Shown one piece after another: positions 42,456 through 51,067 of a stretch of 64,000 bases of DNA. The stretch lies in the NCBI RefSeq assembly GCF_003367375.1, contig NZ_CP031416.1, positions 2,673,501-2,737,500 of the forward strand. The letters run 5' to 3'. The translations under genes and the position numbers were made by a program. Every line of letters starts with the position of its first letter. Position 1 is the first letter of the stretch. Origin of the DNA: Gallaecimonas mangrovi. Its GTDB lineage: Bacteria; Pseudomonadota; Gammaproteobacteria; Enterobacterales; Gallaecimonadaceae. The notes under the pieces were generated by a model. It did not search any database. It was not told the origin of the DNA and saw nothing but the letters and a program-made list of their open reading frames with translations.

Positions 42456-43867
42456 AACCGGTAAGCCTTTTTCGCCAAGTCGTAGGCCAGCGCCTTGGCC
42501 AGCTCAAAGCCGTCGTCTTCGCTTAAACGGTGCTCACTGATCAAGGTGGCCAAAAAGCGGCAATCAATACGCCGCGCCACATCATGACGGGCGGGAATAG
42601 ATAAAAAGGCGCGGGTGTCATCGTTAAAGCCAACAGTGTTATAAAAACCTGCGGTTTCAGTTACCTGCTGGCGAAACCGCAACATGCCTTCGGGGCTGTC
42701 GTTAAACCACCAGGCAGGCCCTAGTTTCAGGCAAGGGTAGTGGCCCGCCAGCGGTGCTAGCTCGCGAGCATAACTGGTTTCATCAAGGGTAAAGACAATC
42801 AAGTTCAGGCGTGGGTCGTTACCGAATTTATCCAGCAGCGGCTTAAGGGCGGCAACGTATTCGGTAGCCGATGGCATATCGGCGCCTTTATCACGGCCAA
42901 AGCGCTCAAAAACCAGGGGGTTATGGTTACGATAAGCGCCGGGATGCAGTTGCATTACCATGCCATCATCAATACTCATGGCCGCCATTTCGGTAAGCAT
43001 CTGGGCACGAAACAGCTCCTGCTGCGCCGCGCCAGCCTTACCACTCAAACAAAGCTCAAACAGAATACGGCTTTCAGCCGGAGACAAGTTCGCCGTAGCC
43101 GCTGTGGGGTGGCCATGGTCAGTGGCAGTAGCACCGTGCTCACGAAAAAACGCCCGCCGCTGGCGAAGCGCCGCTAGGTAACCGGCCCAACTGTGGGTAT
43201 CTTCCCCGGTCAGTTCACCCAGCTTAAGCACATTATCGCGAAAATCTGGCCGCGAAGGGTCAACCACATCGTCGGGCCTAAAGGTGGTTATCAGCCGTTT
43301 CTCGATGCTGCTGCCTTTAATAGCGCCATGGTATTTAAGGCTATCCAAGGCACCTTCAGTTGTGGCGAGCACTTCAATATTAAAGCGGTCCAACAGCGCC
43401 CGGGGTTTAAAGGCCTCTGTCGCCAGCTTTTGGCTTATGACCTCAAAGTAATGTTCAGCGGTATCACTATCGAGCCTTTCGGTTAGCCCAAACACCTCGT
43501 GAAATACCGTTTCTAGCCAAAGTTGTGACGGCGTGGCGCGAAATAGCGGGTAATGCTTGGCAAACAGTCGCCAGATGGCGAGCGGGTCTTGTTCTACCGT
43601 ACTGCCATCGAGCCGAGATATCCCCAAGGACTCAAGGCTGATGCCCTGGCTGTAGAGCATGCGAAACACGTAGTGGTCGGGGCGAATAAAAAGTTCGCTG
43701 GCATTTTCAAAGGCGGCGTTTTCGGCAAACCAGCGCGGATCAGTATGGCCATGTGGGCTGATAATGGGTAACGCTTTAATGCTTTGATAAAGACGCCGAG
43801 CAATAGCGCGCAGGCTGGGGTCGGCGGGGAATAAGCGGTCAGGGTGCAATAATAACGGCTTGGGCAT
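42452..43867 (-). CDS. uxaC: Uronate (glucuronate/galacturonate) isomerase
   Basis: 471 residues, normal for UxaC (470). ISPHGHTDPRWFAEN (about 35) carries the metal-binding HxH; VLATTEGALDSL, AYRNHNPLVFERFGRDKGADMP, FTLDET and GPAWWFNDSPEGM are conserved amidohydrolase-like segments of the family. It converts D-glucuronate to D-fructuronate (and galacturonate to tagaturonate). The ATG at 43867 is preceded by GAGGA. First gene of a two-gene leftward operon with uxuB. Confidence 0.95.
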   Translation of the reverse strand: MPKPLLLHPDRLFPADPSLRAIARRLYQSIKALPIISPHGHTDPRWFAENAAFENASELFIRPDHYVFRMLYSQGISLESLGISRLDGSTVEQDPLAIWRLFAKHYPLFRATPSQLWLETVFHEVFGLTERLDSDTAEHYFEVISQKLATEAFKPRALLDRFNIEVLATTEGALDSLKYHGAIKGSSIEKRLITTFRPDDVVDPSRPDFRDNVLKLGELTGEDTHSWAGYLAALRQRRAFFREHGATATDHGHPTAATANLSPAESRILFELCLSGKAGAAQQELFRAQMLTEMAAMSIDDGMVMQLHPGAYRNHNPLVFERFGRDKGADMPSATEYVAALKPLLDKFGNDPRLNLIVFTLDETSYARELAPLAGHYPCLKLGPAWWFNDSPEGMLRFRQQVTETAGFYNTVGFNDDTRAFLSIPARHDVARRIDCRFLATLISEHRLSEDDGFELAKALAYDLAKKAYRL

Positions 43868-44141
43868 GGGAGATCCTCGCAGCAATCGTCTGGCCGAAAA
43901 AATGCAAGATAATGGCGCGACCAGAACGTTTGCCTAACACCCTACCCCGTTAGGTGCCTAAGGGGCCATGCTTCCAGTGCGTTTTACAAAATAAAGCCAC
44001 CCTTGTTCTTCATGGGTATTCACCCCGGCGCAATTGGCTTTTAGCAAGGCCCACCCCTTTTTTAAATTGGCCTAAATGGCTGAAAAAGTCCCCGCTTCTG
44101 AGCAAATAGTCGGCAAACAACACAGATAGGCCCTTAAACCG
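43868..44141. other. Gene-less stretch upstream of uxaC and the tRNA operon
   Basis: Holds the leftward uxaC promoter region and, at its right end, the tRNA promoter. I see no repeat, RNA gene or recognisable operator. Confidence 0.5.
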
Positions 44142-44170
44142 TTGACGCTATGCTTAGGTATCGGCATAAT
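44142..44170 (+). promoter_or_regulatory. tRNA operon promoter
   Basis: TTGACG (44142-44147), 17-base spacer, CATAAT (44165-44170), followed by the GC-rich discriminator TCGCGCCG typical of stringently controlled stable RNA genes; the first tRNA begins 19 bases after the -10. Confidence 0.85.
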
Positions 44171-44188
44171 TCGCGCCGTTCACTCGTT

Positions 44189-44265
44189 GGCTATGTAGCT
44201 CAGTTGGTTAGAGCACATCACTCATAATGATGGGGTCGCAGGTTCGAATCCCGCCATAGCCACCA
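44189..44265 (+). tRNA. tRNA-Met (CAT)
   Basis: 77-base cloverleaf: acceptor GGCTATG/CATAGCC, anticodon loop CTCATAA with anticodon CAT, T arm GCAGGTTCGAATCCCGC, encoded CCA. The G1-C72 pair and position in a Met-Leu-Gln cluster fit elongator tRNA-Met, as E. coli metT. Confidence 0.95.
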
Positions 44266-44276
44266 TGAACAAAAAT

Positions 44277-44361
44277 GCGGGAGTGGCGGAATTGGTAGAC
44301 GCACTGGATTTAGGTTCCAGCGCCGCAAGGCGTGAGAGTTCAAGTCTCTCCTTCCGCACCA
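44277..44361 (+). tRNA. tRNA-Leu (TAG)
   Basis: 85-base class II tRNA with long variable arm (CGCCGCAAGGCGT), acceptor GCGGGAG/CTTCCGC, anticodon loop TTTAGGT giving anticodon TAG, encoded CCA. Corresponds to E. coli leuW. Confidence 0.96.
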
Positions 44362-44365
44362 CTAC

Positions 44366-44440
44366 TGGAGTATCGCCAAGCGGTAAGGCAGCGGGTTTTG
44401 ATCTCGCCATTCCTAGGTTCAAATCCTAGTACTCCAGCCA
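44366..44440 (+). tRNA. tRNA-Gln (TTG), copy 1
   Basis: 75 bases, acceptor TGGAGTA/TACTCCA, anticodon stem AGCGGG.. with loop TTTTGAT (anticodon TTG), encoded CCA. Confidence 0.95.
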
Positions 44441-44532
44441 TATTGAAGATGTCGGCTTAGGCGGGCATACGGGCACAATTCGATTAACCTTTTCGGTTTT
44501 GAACAATTGTTAGCTCAACGGGATTTAAGTGT

Positions 44533-44609
44533 GGCTATGTAGCTCAGTTGGTTAGAGCACATCACTCATAATGATGGGGTCGCAGGTTCGAATCCCGCCA
44601 TAGCCACCA
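44533..44609 (+). tRNA. tRNA-Met (CAT), second copy
   Basis: 77 bases, identical to the copy at 44189, anticodon CAT, encoded CCA. Separated from the preceding Gln tRNA by a 92-base spacer. Confidence 0.95.
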
Positions 44610-44618
44610 TGATTTTGC

Positions 44619-44693
44619 TGGGGTATAGCCAAGCGGTAAGGCAGCGGGTTTTGATCTCGCCATTCCTAGGTTCGAATCCTAGTACCCCAGCCA
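44619..44693 (+). tRNA. tRNA-Gln (TTG), copy 2
   Basis: 75 bases; acceptor TGGGGTA/TACCCCA, a compensatory change from copies 1 and 3; anticodon TTG; encoded CCA. Confidence 0.95.
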
Positions 44694-44700
44694 CTATTTA

Positions 44701-44721
44701 GGTATCTACACTGTAGATACC
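44701..44721 (+). other. Spacer hairpin between tRNA-Gln copies 2 and 3
   Basis: GGTATCTAC-ACT-GTAGATACC, a perfect 9-bp stem, probably a processing structure in the tRNA precursor. Confidence 0.6.
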
Positions 44722-44745
44722 GAAGTAAAAGAAAAACGGTTTTGT

Positions 44746-44820
44746 TGGAGTATAGCCAAGCGGTAAGGCAGCGGGTTTTGATCTCGCCATTCCTAGGTTC
44801 GAATCCTAGTACTCCAGCCA
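44746..44820 (+). tRNA. tRNA-Gln (TTG), copy 3
   Basis: 75 bases; acceptor TGGAGTA/TACTCCA; anticodon TTG; encoded CCA. Last tRNA of the operon. Confidence 0.95.
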
Positions 44821-44827
44821 TTACATC

Positions 44828-44856
44828 AAGGCCCGCTTAATGCGGGCCTTTTCTTT
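44828..44856 (+). terminator. Intrinsic terminator of the tRNA operon
   Basis: AAGGCCCGC-TTAAT-GCGGGCCTTTTCTTTT, eight bases after the last tRNA. Confidence 0.9.
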
Positions 44857-44920
44857 TGTGTATTCCTGCCTTATGCAAGCAGCGCTATAGTGAGCCACTC
44901 CTTCGCAAACGGACTCGCTC

Positions 44921-45277
44921 ATGCAAAAGCTTTTTTCCTATGGCACCTTACAGCAGCCAGAGGTGCAGTTAGCGCTCTTTGGCCGTCTACTTGCGGGCAA
45001 CCAAGATAGCCTGCCTGGCTATGTTTTAGGGTCAGTAACCATTCGCGACCAAGAGGTTATTCGCCAAAGCGGCACTGCCGTACACCCCATTTTGCAATTT
45101 ACAGGCAACGCTGCTGATAAAGTGCCCGGCATGGTATTTTTGATAAGTGATGCCGAGCTGGCGCAATCAGATGCGTACGAAGTAGAAGAATACCAAAGGG
45201 TTGAAGCCGTAATGGCATCAGGCAACAACGTCTGGATTTACAGAGATGCTAACGACAAGGCGCCGTATTCTGACTAA
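44921..45277 (+). CDS. Gamma-glutamylcyclotransferase-like (AIG2/GGCT fold) protein
   Basis: 118 residues. It begins LFSYGTLQQPEVQLALFGR, the YGTL substrate loop of the AIG2-like fold, and has a probable catalytic Glu in DAYEVEEYQRV (about residue 87-93). The fold cleaves gamma-glutamyl-amines or has unknown substrates in bacteria. A single small gene between the tRNA operon and a tandem repeat. Confidence 0.85.
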   Translation: MQKLFSYGTLQQPEVQLALFGRLLAGNQDSLPGYVLGSVTIRDQEVIRQSGTAVHPILQFTGNAADKVPGMVFLISDAELAQSDAYEVEEYQRVEAVMASGNNVWIYRDANDKAPYSD

Positions 45278-45293
45278 CCAGAAACAACCGCCG

Positions 45294-45365
45294 TCCCTGG
45301 CGGTTCATGCCACCTCGCACTTCCTGTGCTCGCGCTCAGCTGCAGCAAAGCAGTGCTTTGCTTTC
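45294..45365 (+). repeat. Dispersed repeat, tandem copy 1
   Basis: 72 bases beginning TCCCTGGCGGTTCATGCC and ending in the inverted repeat AGCAAAGCA-G-TGCTTTGCT. Nearly identical to the copy at 45390, and its first 42 bases match 11558-11599. Confidence 0.8.
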
Positions 45366-45389
45366 ATCAAATTCCAAAGTTGAGAGCCA

Positions 45390-45463
45390 TCCCTGGCGGT
45401 TCATGCCACCTCGCACATCCTGTGTGCTCGCGCTCAGCTGCAGCAAAGCAGTGCTTTGCTTTC
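45390..45463 (+). repeat. Dispersed repeat, tandem copy 2
   Basis: 74 bases, same as copy 1 apart from a single change and a TG insertion; ends with the AGCAAAGCA-G-TGCTTTGCT hairpin at the ubiF stop codon, where it could act as a 3' structure for that leftward transcript. Confidence 0.8.
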
Positions 45464-46605
45464 TAGCTGAGCCCCGCGGCGTAACGGAGGATTTGTTTTT
45501 TGATTGGCGGCAGGAAATCCAGGCCCATTACGGCCAGGCCTCGTAGGTGGCTGAGTAGCGGTTTGTCGGTGGAAAAACCCTTGTAGCAAGCATCCATCAT
45601 GCTTTGCATCAGCAGGTTATGGGGCTTGCGGGCCCGCTCATAACGCTTAAGTAATGCATCAGTCCACCAATTCTCACCGCTTGTAAAGGCGCCGCCAATA
45701 ATACGGTCCAGCGCTTCGACATCACGAAAGCCCAGGTTGACTCCCTGCCCGGCTAACGGGTTGATGGTATGCGCAGCATCGCCCACCAACCATACGCCAC
45801 GCTGGCCGTAGCGCTGGGCGTGCCGGCGGGTAAGGGCAAAATTACCGGCGCTAATCACGGCGATATCTCCCAGCAGGGCCGGGTAAACCTTGTGGGCTTC
45901 AGTAACCAGTTGCTCTGGGGAAAGTGCGCTTAGGCGTTTGATTTCAGCCGGGCTGTCATACCAGGCCAGCACCGCTTGGTTATTAACCATTGGCAACCAG
46001 GCCTTGGGGCCGGTTGCGGTAAATTGCTGCCAGGTGGTGTCTTGCATTTGGCCTTGGGTTTTAACCGCCACCAACATGCAGCGCTGACGGTAGTCCCAAC
46101 CGCTAAGGCCGATGCCGGCTTGTTGGCGCAGCCAAGACTGAGCGCCATCGGCAGCAATGGCTAGGGGCGCGGTCAGGCTTTCGCCATTATCAAGGGTTAA
46201 GGTCACGCCGTCTGCGTGGTGGCAAAACTCGTTGGCGCGAGCCAGTTTTACGGTAACGGTCTTTGGTAATGCCTCCCAAATGGCCTGCTGCAGGCGGCTA
46301 TTTTCAATAAAGAGCCCCAACTGCTCACAGCCAATTTCGTCACTACTAAACTGGCAAGTTTGGTCGCCATCAAACACCGTAAGATGCTGATACGGCTGGC
46401 AATGGCCTTCAGGAAATTCAACACCTAGGTTTTTAAGGTAACTGACCGAGCCTTCACTAATGGCACTGACTCTTGGGTCTAGCTGTTCCGGGGCTTTGGG
46501 GGCTTGTAATTCAATCAGCGCTATACGCATGCCTTGGCGGCCAAGGGCTAATGCCAAAGCAGCGCCCACCATGCCACCGCCATTGATAATTAAATCAAAT
46601 TTCAT
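45463..46605 (-). CDS. ubiF: UbiF-family FAD-dependent hydroxylase (ubiquinone biosynthesis)
   Basis: 380 residues. The FAD-binding start LIINGGGMVGAALALALGRQG (Rossmann, residues about 5-25), the middle DG motif (APLAIAADGAQSWLR) and the C-terminal GDAAHTINPLAGQGVNLGFRDVEALD are those of UbiH/UbiF/VisC flavoprotein monooxygenases. Adjacency to the Met-Leu-Gln tRNA operon and miaB matches ubiF in E. coli, the C-6 hydroxylase of the ubiquinone ring. ATG 46605 is preceded by AAAGGAGC; an 18-codon upstream extension is rejected. The stop coincides with the end of repeat copy 2. Confidence 0.9.
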   Translation of the reverse strand: MKFDLIINGGGMVGAALALALGRQGMRIALIELQAPKAPEQLDPRVSAISEGSVSYLKNLGVEFPEGHCQPYQHLTVFDGDQTCQFSSDEIGCEQLGLFIENSRLQQAIWEALPKTVTVKLARANEFCHHADGVTLTLDNGESLTAPLAIAADGAQSWLRQQAGIGLSGWDYRQRCMLVAVKTQGQMQDTTWQQFTATGPKAWLPMVNNQAVLAWYDSPAEIKRLSALSPEQLVTEAHKVYPALLGDIAVISAGNFALTRRHAQRYGQRGVWLVGDAAHTINPLAGQGVNLGFRDVEALDRIIGGAFTSGENWWTDALLKRYERARKPHNLLMQSMMDACYKGFSTDKPLLSHLRGLAVMGLDFLPPIKKQILRYAAGLS

Positions 46606-46742
46606 TACTGCTCCTTTTGCATGGCGCCATTGTACGCTCAAGCCTGGGGCCACTGACAAAAACTCTTACATTTGCGCAAGGAATAACCGGCAACCTTTTC
46701 GTGTCTAATGCAATGCCACCCGGCAAACAGTGGAGATGCAAC

Positions 46743-47087
46743 ATGAAATGCAAAATGTTACTGGCCGGGGCTGCCGTGGTTATGTTGTCCACTCCTGCCC
46801 TAGCGGCCATGGACTCTTACGTTGAAAGTGCCCTTATTGAAGTTTGTAAGGCCTCAATCAACAATAAACCTCACCAACTGAATGGCAAGGTAAAAGAACA
46901 CCGCCTGACCTACCCGGTGATCGCCAACAAACTGATGTGTAATGGCCAAAGCGTTTATCACTTTGCCAAAGACCACAATGCCGATCGCACCGCCGCGCTT
47001 ATCTTTACGCGCGGTAATTTAGGTACTGTCACCATTGAAGACCTGGCCCAAACCGCTGGCGACCAACGCTGGTATGTGTCCTTCTAA
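46743..47087 (+). CDS. DUF3718-family exported protein
   Basis: 114 residues with signal peptide MKCKMLLAGAAVVMLSTPALA (cleavage near 21). The mature part has DSYVESALIEVCKASINNK, NKLMCNGQSVYHFAKDHNADRTA, matching the small DUF3718 family of marine gammaproteobacteria, with two Cys likely disulfide-bonded. Function unknown. ATG 46743 has GTGGAG upstream; a longer frame starting at 46617 runs through the ubiF promoter. Confidence 0.8.
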   Translation: MKCKMLLAGAAVVMLSTPALAAMDSYVESALIEVCKASINNKPHQLNGKVKEHRLTYPVIANKLMCNGQSVYHFAKDHNADRTAALIFTRGNLGTVTIEDLAQTAGDQRWYVSF

Positions 47088-47231
47088 ACCCCATAGTGCC
47101 ACCTCCTTGTTGGGGGTGGCCTGTTCTGGATCAGCAAAAAGCCTTCGCCCGCTTGTGGTAGCCACCGTTGCCTTGGGGTAGAATATGCGGTCATTTTTCC
47201 ATCCCGATAGAAGTTGCAGGTAGCGAGTCAC

Positions 47232-48674
47232 ATGGGCCAGAAGTTGCACATCAAAACCTGGGGTTGCCAGATGAACGAGTACGATTCCGCAAAAATGGCG
47301 GATCTGCTGGGCAGCACCCACGATCTTAGTGTCACCGAGATCCCCGAAGAGGCGGATGTGCTGCTACTCAATACCTGCTCGATTCGTGAAAAGGCGCAGG
47401 AAAAGGTCTTTCATCAGCTTGGCCGCTGGAAAGAGCTGAAAAAAACCAACCCGAACCTGGTGATAGGGGTTGGCGGCTGCGTGGCCTCGCAAGAAGGTGA
47501 ATACCTGCGCGAACGTGCCCCATATGTGGACATTGTCTTTGGCCCACAAACCCTGCACCGCTTGCCGGAAATGATTAACCAAGTGCGCGGCACCAAGTCC
47601 GCCATTGTCGATATTTCCTTCCCGGAAATCGAAAAATTCGACCGCTTGCCCGAGCCAAAAGCCGAAGGCCCCAGCGCCTTTGTTTCCATCATGGAAGGCT
47701 GTTCAAAATATTGTTCCTTCTGCGTGGTGCCTTACACTCGCGGTGAAGAAGTCAGCCGCCCGGTAGACGACGTTTTGTACGAAGTGGCGCAACTGGCCGA
47801 ACAAGGCGTGCGGGAAGTGAACCTGTTAGGCCAAAACGTTAATGCCTTTCGCGGTGCCACCCATGACGATGGCATTTGCAGCTTTGCCGAACTGCTGCGT
47901 TTGGTCGCCGCCATCGACGGCATCGACCGCATTCGCTACACCACCAGCCACCCACTGGAATTTACCGACGATATTATCGACGTGTACCGCGACACCCCGG
48001 AAGTGGTGAGCTTTTTGCACCTGCCGGTACAAAGTGGCTCTGACCGGGTGCTGACCTTAATGAAGCGCAATCACACTGCGCTGGAATACAAATCGAAAAT
48101 TCGCCGGCTGCGCGAGGCTCGCCCTGACCTGTGCTTAAGCTCAGACTTTATTGTTGGCTTCCCTAACGAGTCAGACGATGATTTTGAGCGCACCATGAAG
48201 CTGATTAGCGACGTGGGCTTTGACCAAAGCTTTAGCTTTATCTATTCGGCCCGTCCCGGCACCCCGGCTGCGGATATTCCTGATGATGTGACCGAAGACA
48301 CCAAAAAGCAGCGGCTCTATATTCTGCAAGAACGTATCAACCAGCAGGCGATGCAAATCAGCCGCCGTATGCACGGCACCGTGCAGCGCATTCTGGTTGA
48401 AGGCCCCTCGAAGAAGAACCCGATGGAGCTTCGTGGCCGCACCGAAAATATGCGGGTTGTAAATTTTGAAGGCAGCCCCAATCTGATTGGTAGTTTTGTG
48501 GATGTACAGATAACCGACGTATATCCGCATTCCCTGCGTGGCACCGTGGTGCGTACCGAGCCCGAAATGGGCCTGCGTGTGGCCGTTAACCCGGCTGACA
48601 TTGTTGCCCAGTATGATGCCCGTAATGGCAAGGCTGACGCCCTTGGCGTCGCCACTTTTGACCCCACAGCGTAA
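47232..48674 (+). CDS. miaB: tRNA-2-methylthio-N6-dimethylallyladenosine synthase
   Basis: Radical-SAM methylthiotransferase adding the 2-methylthio group to i6A37 of tRNA. It has 480 residues: UPF0004 domain (1-125) with Cys ligands in [23 protein letters not shown] and [10 protein letters not shown]; radical SAM core with CSKYCSFC (about 155-162); C-terminal TRAM domain (about 375-440). The ATG 47232 matches the E. coli start ([16 protein letters not shown]); the in-frame TTG at 47214 is upstream. Starts the miaB-ybeZ-ybeY-ybeX-lnt operon. Confidence 0.97.
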   Translation: MGQKLHIKTWGCQMNEYDSAKMADLLGSTHDLSVTEIPEEADVLLLNTCSIREKAQEKVFHQLGRWKELKKTNPNLVIGVGGCVASQEGEYLRERAPYVDIVFGPQTLHRLPEMINQVRGTKSAIVDISFPEIEKFDRLPEPKAEGPSAFVSIMEGCSKYCSFCVVPYTRGEEVSRPVDDVLYEVAQLAEQGVREVNLLGQNVNAFRGATHDDGICSFAELLRLVAAIDGIDRIRYTTSHPLEFTDDIIDVYRDTPEVVSFLHLPVQSGSDRVLTLMKRNHTALEYKSKIRRLREARPDLCLSSDFIVGFPNESDDDFERTMKLISDVGFDQSFSFIYSARPGTPAADIPDDVTEDTKKQRLYILQERINQQAMQISRRMHGTVQRILVEGPSKKNPMELRGRTENMRVVNFEGSPNLIGSFVDVQITDVYPHSLRGTVVRTEPEMGLRVAVNPADIVAQYDARNGKADALGVATFDPTA

Positions 48675-48683
48675 GAGGAAGAA

Positions 48684-49727
48684 TTGGCTAACCCTTTACT
48701 GACTGTCAGCGTACATCTCGAGCCCGCCAACATGGACCGCTTGGCGTCCTTGTGCGGGCCTTTCGATGACAACCTCAAACAGATTGAGCGCCGCTTAGGC
48801 GTTGAGATCAACTACCGCGACAACCACTTTCAAATTCTGGGCCGCGCCATTACCGCCAAAGCGGTAGCCGACTTGCTGCGCGACCTATACGTGGAAACAG
48901 CGCCGGTAAAAAACAAGATACAAGACCTTGACCCGCAACTGGTGCACCTGGCTATTCAAGAACTGAAGGTGCTGGAAGCCGAGTCCGGTGTTGATGAAAA
49001 CCGCGAGATTTTCGTCAAAACCAAGCGCGGCGTCATTAAGCCGCGTACCCCTAACCAGGGCACCTACATCCAAAACATTCTCAATCACGACATCAGCTTT
49101 GGCATAGGCCCGGCCGGTACCGGTAAAACCTACCTGGCCGTTGCTTGCGCCGTTGATGCCTTGGAGCGTCAGGAAATTCGCCGCATTCTGCTGACCCGCC
49201 CGGCCGTGGAAGCCGGGGAAAAACTAGGCTTTTTGCCGGGGGATTTAAGCCAGAAGGTTGACCCTTACCTACGCCCGCTCTACGACGCCCTTTTTGAAAT
49301 GCTTGGTTTTGAAAAGGTTGAACGGCTGATTGAGCGCAATGTGATTGAAGTGGCGCCCCTTGCCTACATGCGCGGGCGCACCTTGAACGACGCCTTTATC
49401 ATCCTTGATGAAAGCCAAAACACCACGGTTGAACAGATGAAAATGTTCTTAACCCGTATCGGCTTTAACTCCAAGGCGGTTATCACCGGCGATATAACCC
49501 AGGTGGACTTGCCGCGCGGTGCCCGTTCAGGCCTTCGCCATGCCATTGAAGTGCTGCAAGATGTGGAAGACTTATCTTTTAACTTCTTTCAGTCAGCTGA
49601 CGTGGTGCGCCACCCGGTGGTGTCAAAAATCATCAATGCTTACGATGCTTTTGAGCAGCAGCAAGAACGCATCAAAGCCGAGCGCCGCCGCGAACGCGAA
49701 CAACAAGCGCAGGACAGCCGCGAATGA
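48684..49727 (+). CDS. ybeZ: PhoH-like ATPase YbeZ
   Basis: P-loop ATPase of 347 residues of the PhoH family. Walker [13 protein letters not shown] (about 138), [18 protein letters not shown], Walker [12 protein letters not shown] (about 235) and the sensor region [19 protein letters not shown] are clear. It works with YbeY in ribosome and rRNA maturation. The start is TTG at 48684 with AGAGGAAG upstream, nine bases after miaB. Confidence 0.95.
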   Translation: MANPLLTVSVHLEPANMDRLASLCGPFDDNLKQIERRLGVEINYRDNHFQILGRAITAKAVADLLRDLYVETAPVKNKIQDLDPQLVHLAIQELKVLEAESGVDENREIFVKTKRGVIKPRTPNQGTYIQNILNHDISFGIGPAGTGKTYLAVACAVDALERQEIRRILLTRPAVEAGEKLGFLPGDLSQKVDPYLRPLYDALFEMLGFEKVERLIERNVIEVAPLAYMRGRTLNDAFIILDESQNTTVEQMKMFLTRIGFNSKAVITGDITQVDLPRGARSGLRHAIEVLQDVEDLSFNFFQSADVVRHPVVSKIINAYDAFEQQQERIKAERRREREQQAQDSRE

Positions 49728-50188
49728 CCCTTTACCTGGATTTGCAGGTTGCTTCCAAGGCCAAAGACATCCCCAGCCAACAGCAATTTGAGCTGTGGGT
49801 GTCGGCGGCCCTTAAAGACAGTGGCCGCGATGACACCGAACTGACGGTGCGCATTGTTGACGAAGAAGAAGGGCTGGAGCTTAACAGCACCTACCGTGGT
49901 AAGGATTACGCCACCAATGTGTTGTCCTTCCCTTTCGAAATGCCAGAAGGCATTGAGCTGCCGCTGATTGGCGATTTGGTGATTTGCGCCGGGGTAATGG
50001 CCCGCGAGGCTGCCGAGCAGCAAAAAACCGCCGAGGCCCATTGGGCGCACCTTGTTATTCATGGCACCTTGCATTTGCTGGGGTATGACCATATAAAGGA
50101 CGAGGATGCGGAGCTGATGGAAAGCAAAGAAATTGAGCTTCTACAAGGCCTTGGGTTTGCTGACCCTTACGGCGACCGCGACATTTAA
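49724..50188 (+). CDS. ybeY: Endoribonuclease YbeY (rRNA maturation)
   Basis: Zinc-dependent single-strand RNase needed for 16S rRNA 3' processing and ribosome quality control. It has 154 residues with the signature [11 protein letters not shown] (zinc ligands His113, His117, His123) and NVLSFPFE. Coupled to ybeZ by a four-base overlap. Confidence 0.97.
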   Translation: MTLYLDLQVASKAKDIPSQQQFELWVSAALKDSGRDDTELTVRIVDEEEGLELNSTYRGKDYATNVLSFPFEMPEGIELPLIGDLVICAGVMAREAAEQQKTAEAHWAHLVIHGTLHLLGYDHIKDEDAELMESKEIELLQGLGFADPYGDRDI

Positions 50189-50206
50189 ATACTGGTTTAA
50201 AGGATT

Positions 50207-51067
50207 ATGAGCGACGACAATCCCCACTCGAGTCAGGGCTCTTCCAAGAGCTGGCTTGACCGCATCAGCCATTTCTTCTCTGACGAGCCCAAGAACCGTG
50301 ATGACTTGATGTTGGTCATCGAAAGCGCCACCGAGCGTGAGCTTATCGATGTTCAAACCAAAGACATGCTGCAAGGTGTGTTGGATGTATCCGAGTTGCG
50401 GGTCAGGGATATTATGATCCCCCGCAGCCAAATCGTGGCTATCGACAAAAGCCAAAAGGTGCAGGACTTTCTGCCCACCATTATCGAATCTGCCCACTCC
50501 CGCTTTCCCATCATCAACGAAGACAAAGACCACATTGAAGGCATGCTGCTGGCCAAAGATCTGCTCAAATACGCCTTTGGCCAGGCCGAGGATGACTTTG
50601 ATTTAGATAAGGTCAAACGTGAAGCGGTAATAGTGCCTGAGTCAAAACGGGTGGATGTGCTGCTAAAAGAATTTCGCTCTGGGCGTTTTCACATGGCCAT
50701 CGTCATTGACGAATTTGGCGGTGTGTCAGGCCTGGTGACCATCGAAGACATTCTCGAAGAAATCGTCGGGGATATCGAAGATGAATACGACGCCGAAGAC
50801 AACGACGGCGACGAAATTCGTAAACTGACCAACCGCACCTTTGCGGTAGCAGCGCTAACTCCCATTGAAGACTTTAACGACCACTTTGGTAGCCAGTTCT
50901 CCGATGAAGACGTAGACACCGTGGGTGGCTTGGTGATGCATGCCTTTGGCCACTTGCCAGCCCGTGGCGAAGAAGTGCGGCTCGACGGTATGCAGTTTAA
51001 AGTCAGCCGCGCCGACAAACGCCGTCTTATTCAACTACAAGTGACGCTGCCAGAAGAGCAGGAATGA
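50207..51067 (+). CDS. ybeX: CorC/YbeX family protein with CBS pair
   Basis: 286 residues, cytoplasmic: two CBS domains (about 70-190; VRDIMIPRSQIVAIDKSQ and FHMAIVIDEFGGVSGLVTIEDILEEIVGDIEDEYD) and a C-terminal CorC_HlyC transporter-associated domain (about 205-285). Linked to Mg/Co efflux and ribosome assembly in E. coli. Between ybeY and lnt as in E. coli; its stop overlaps lnt. Confidence 0.95.
   Translation: MSDDNPHSSQGSSKSWLDRISHFFSDEPKNRDDLMLVIESATERELIDVQTKDMLQGVLDVSELRVRDIMIPRSQIVAIDKSQKVQDFLPTIIESAHSRFPIINEDKDHIEGMLLAKDLLKYAFGQAEDDFDLDKVKREAVIVPESKRVDVLLKEFRSGRFHMAIVIDEFGGVSGLVTIEDILEEIVGDIEDEYDAEDNDGDEIRKLTNRTFAVAALTPIEDFNDHFGSQFSDEDVDTVGGLVMHAFGHLPARGEEVRLDGMQFKVSRADKRRLIQLQVTLPEEQE

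Noticed and set aside
45307-45546. 79-codon open frame across the tandem repeat
   Set aside because: It is made of repeat copies and the antisense of the ubiF 3' end; the repeated peptide simply reflects the DNA repeat.
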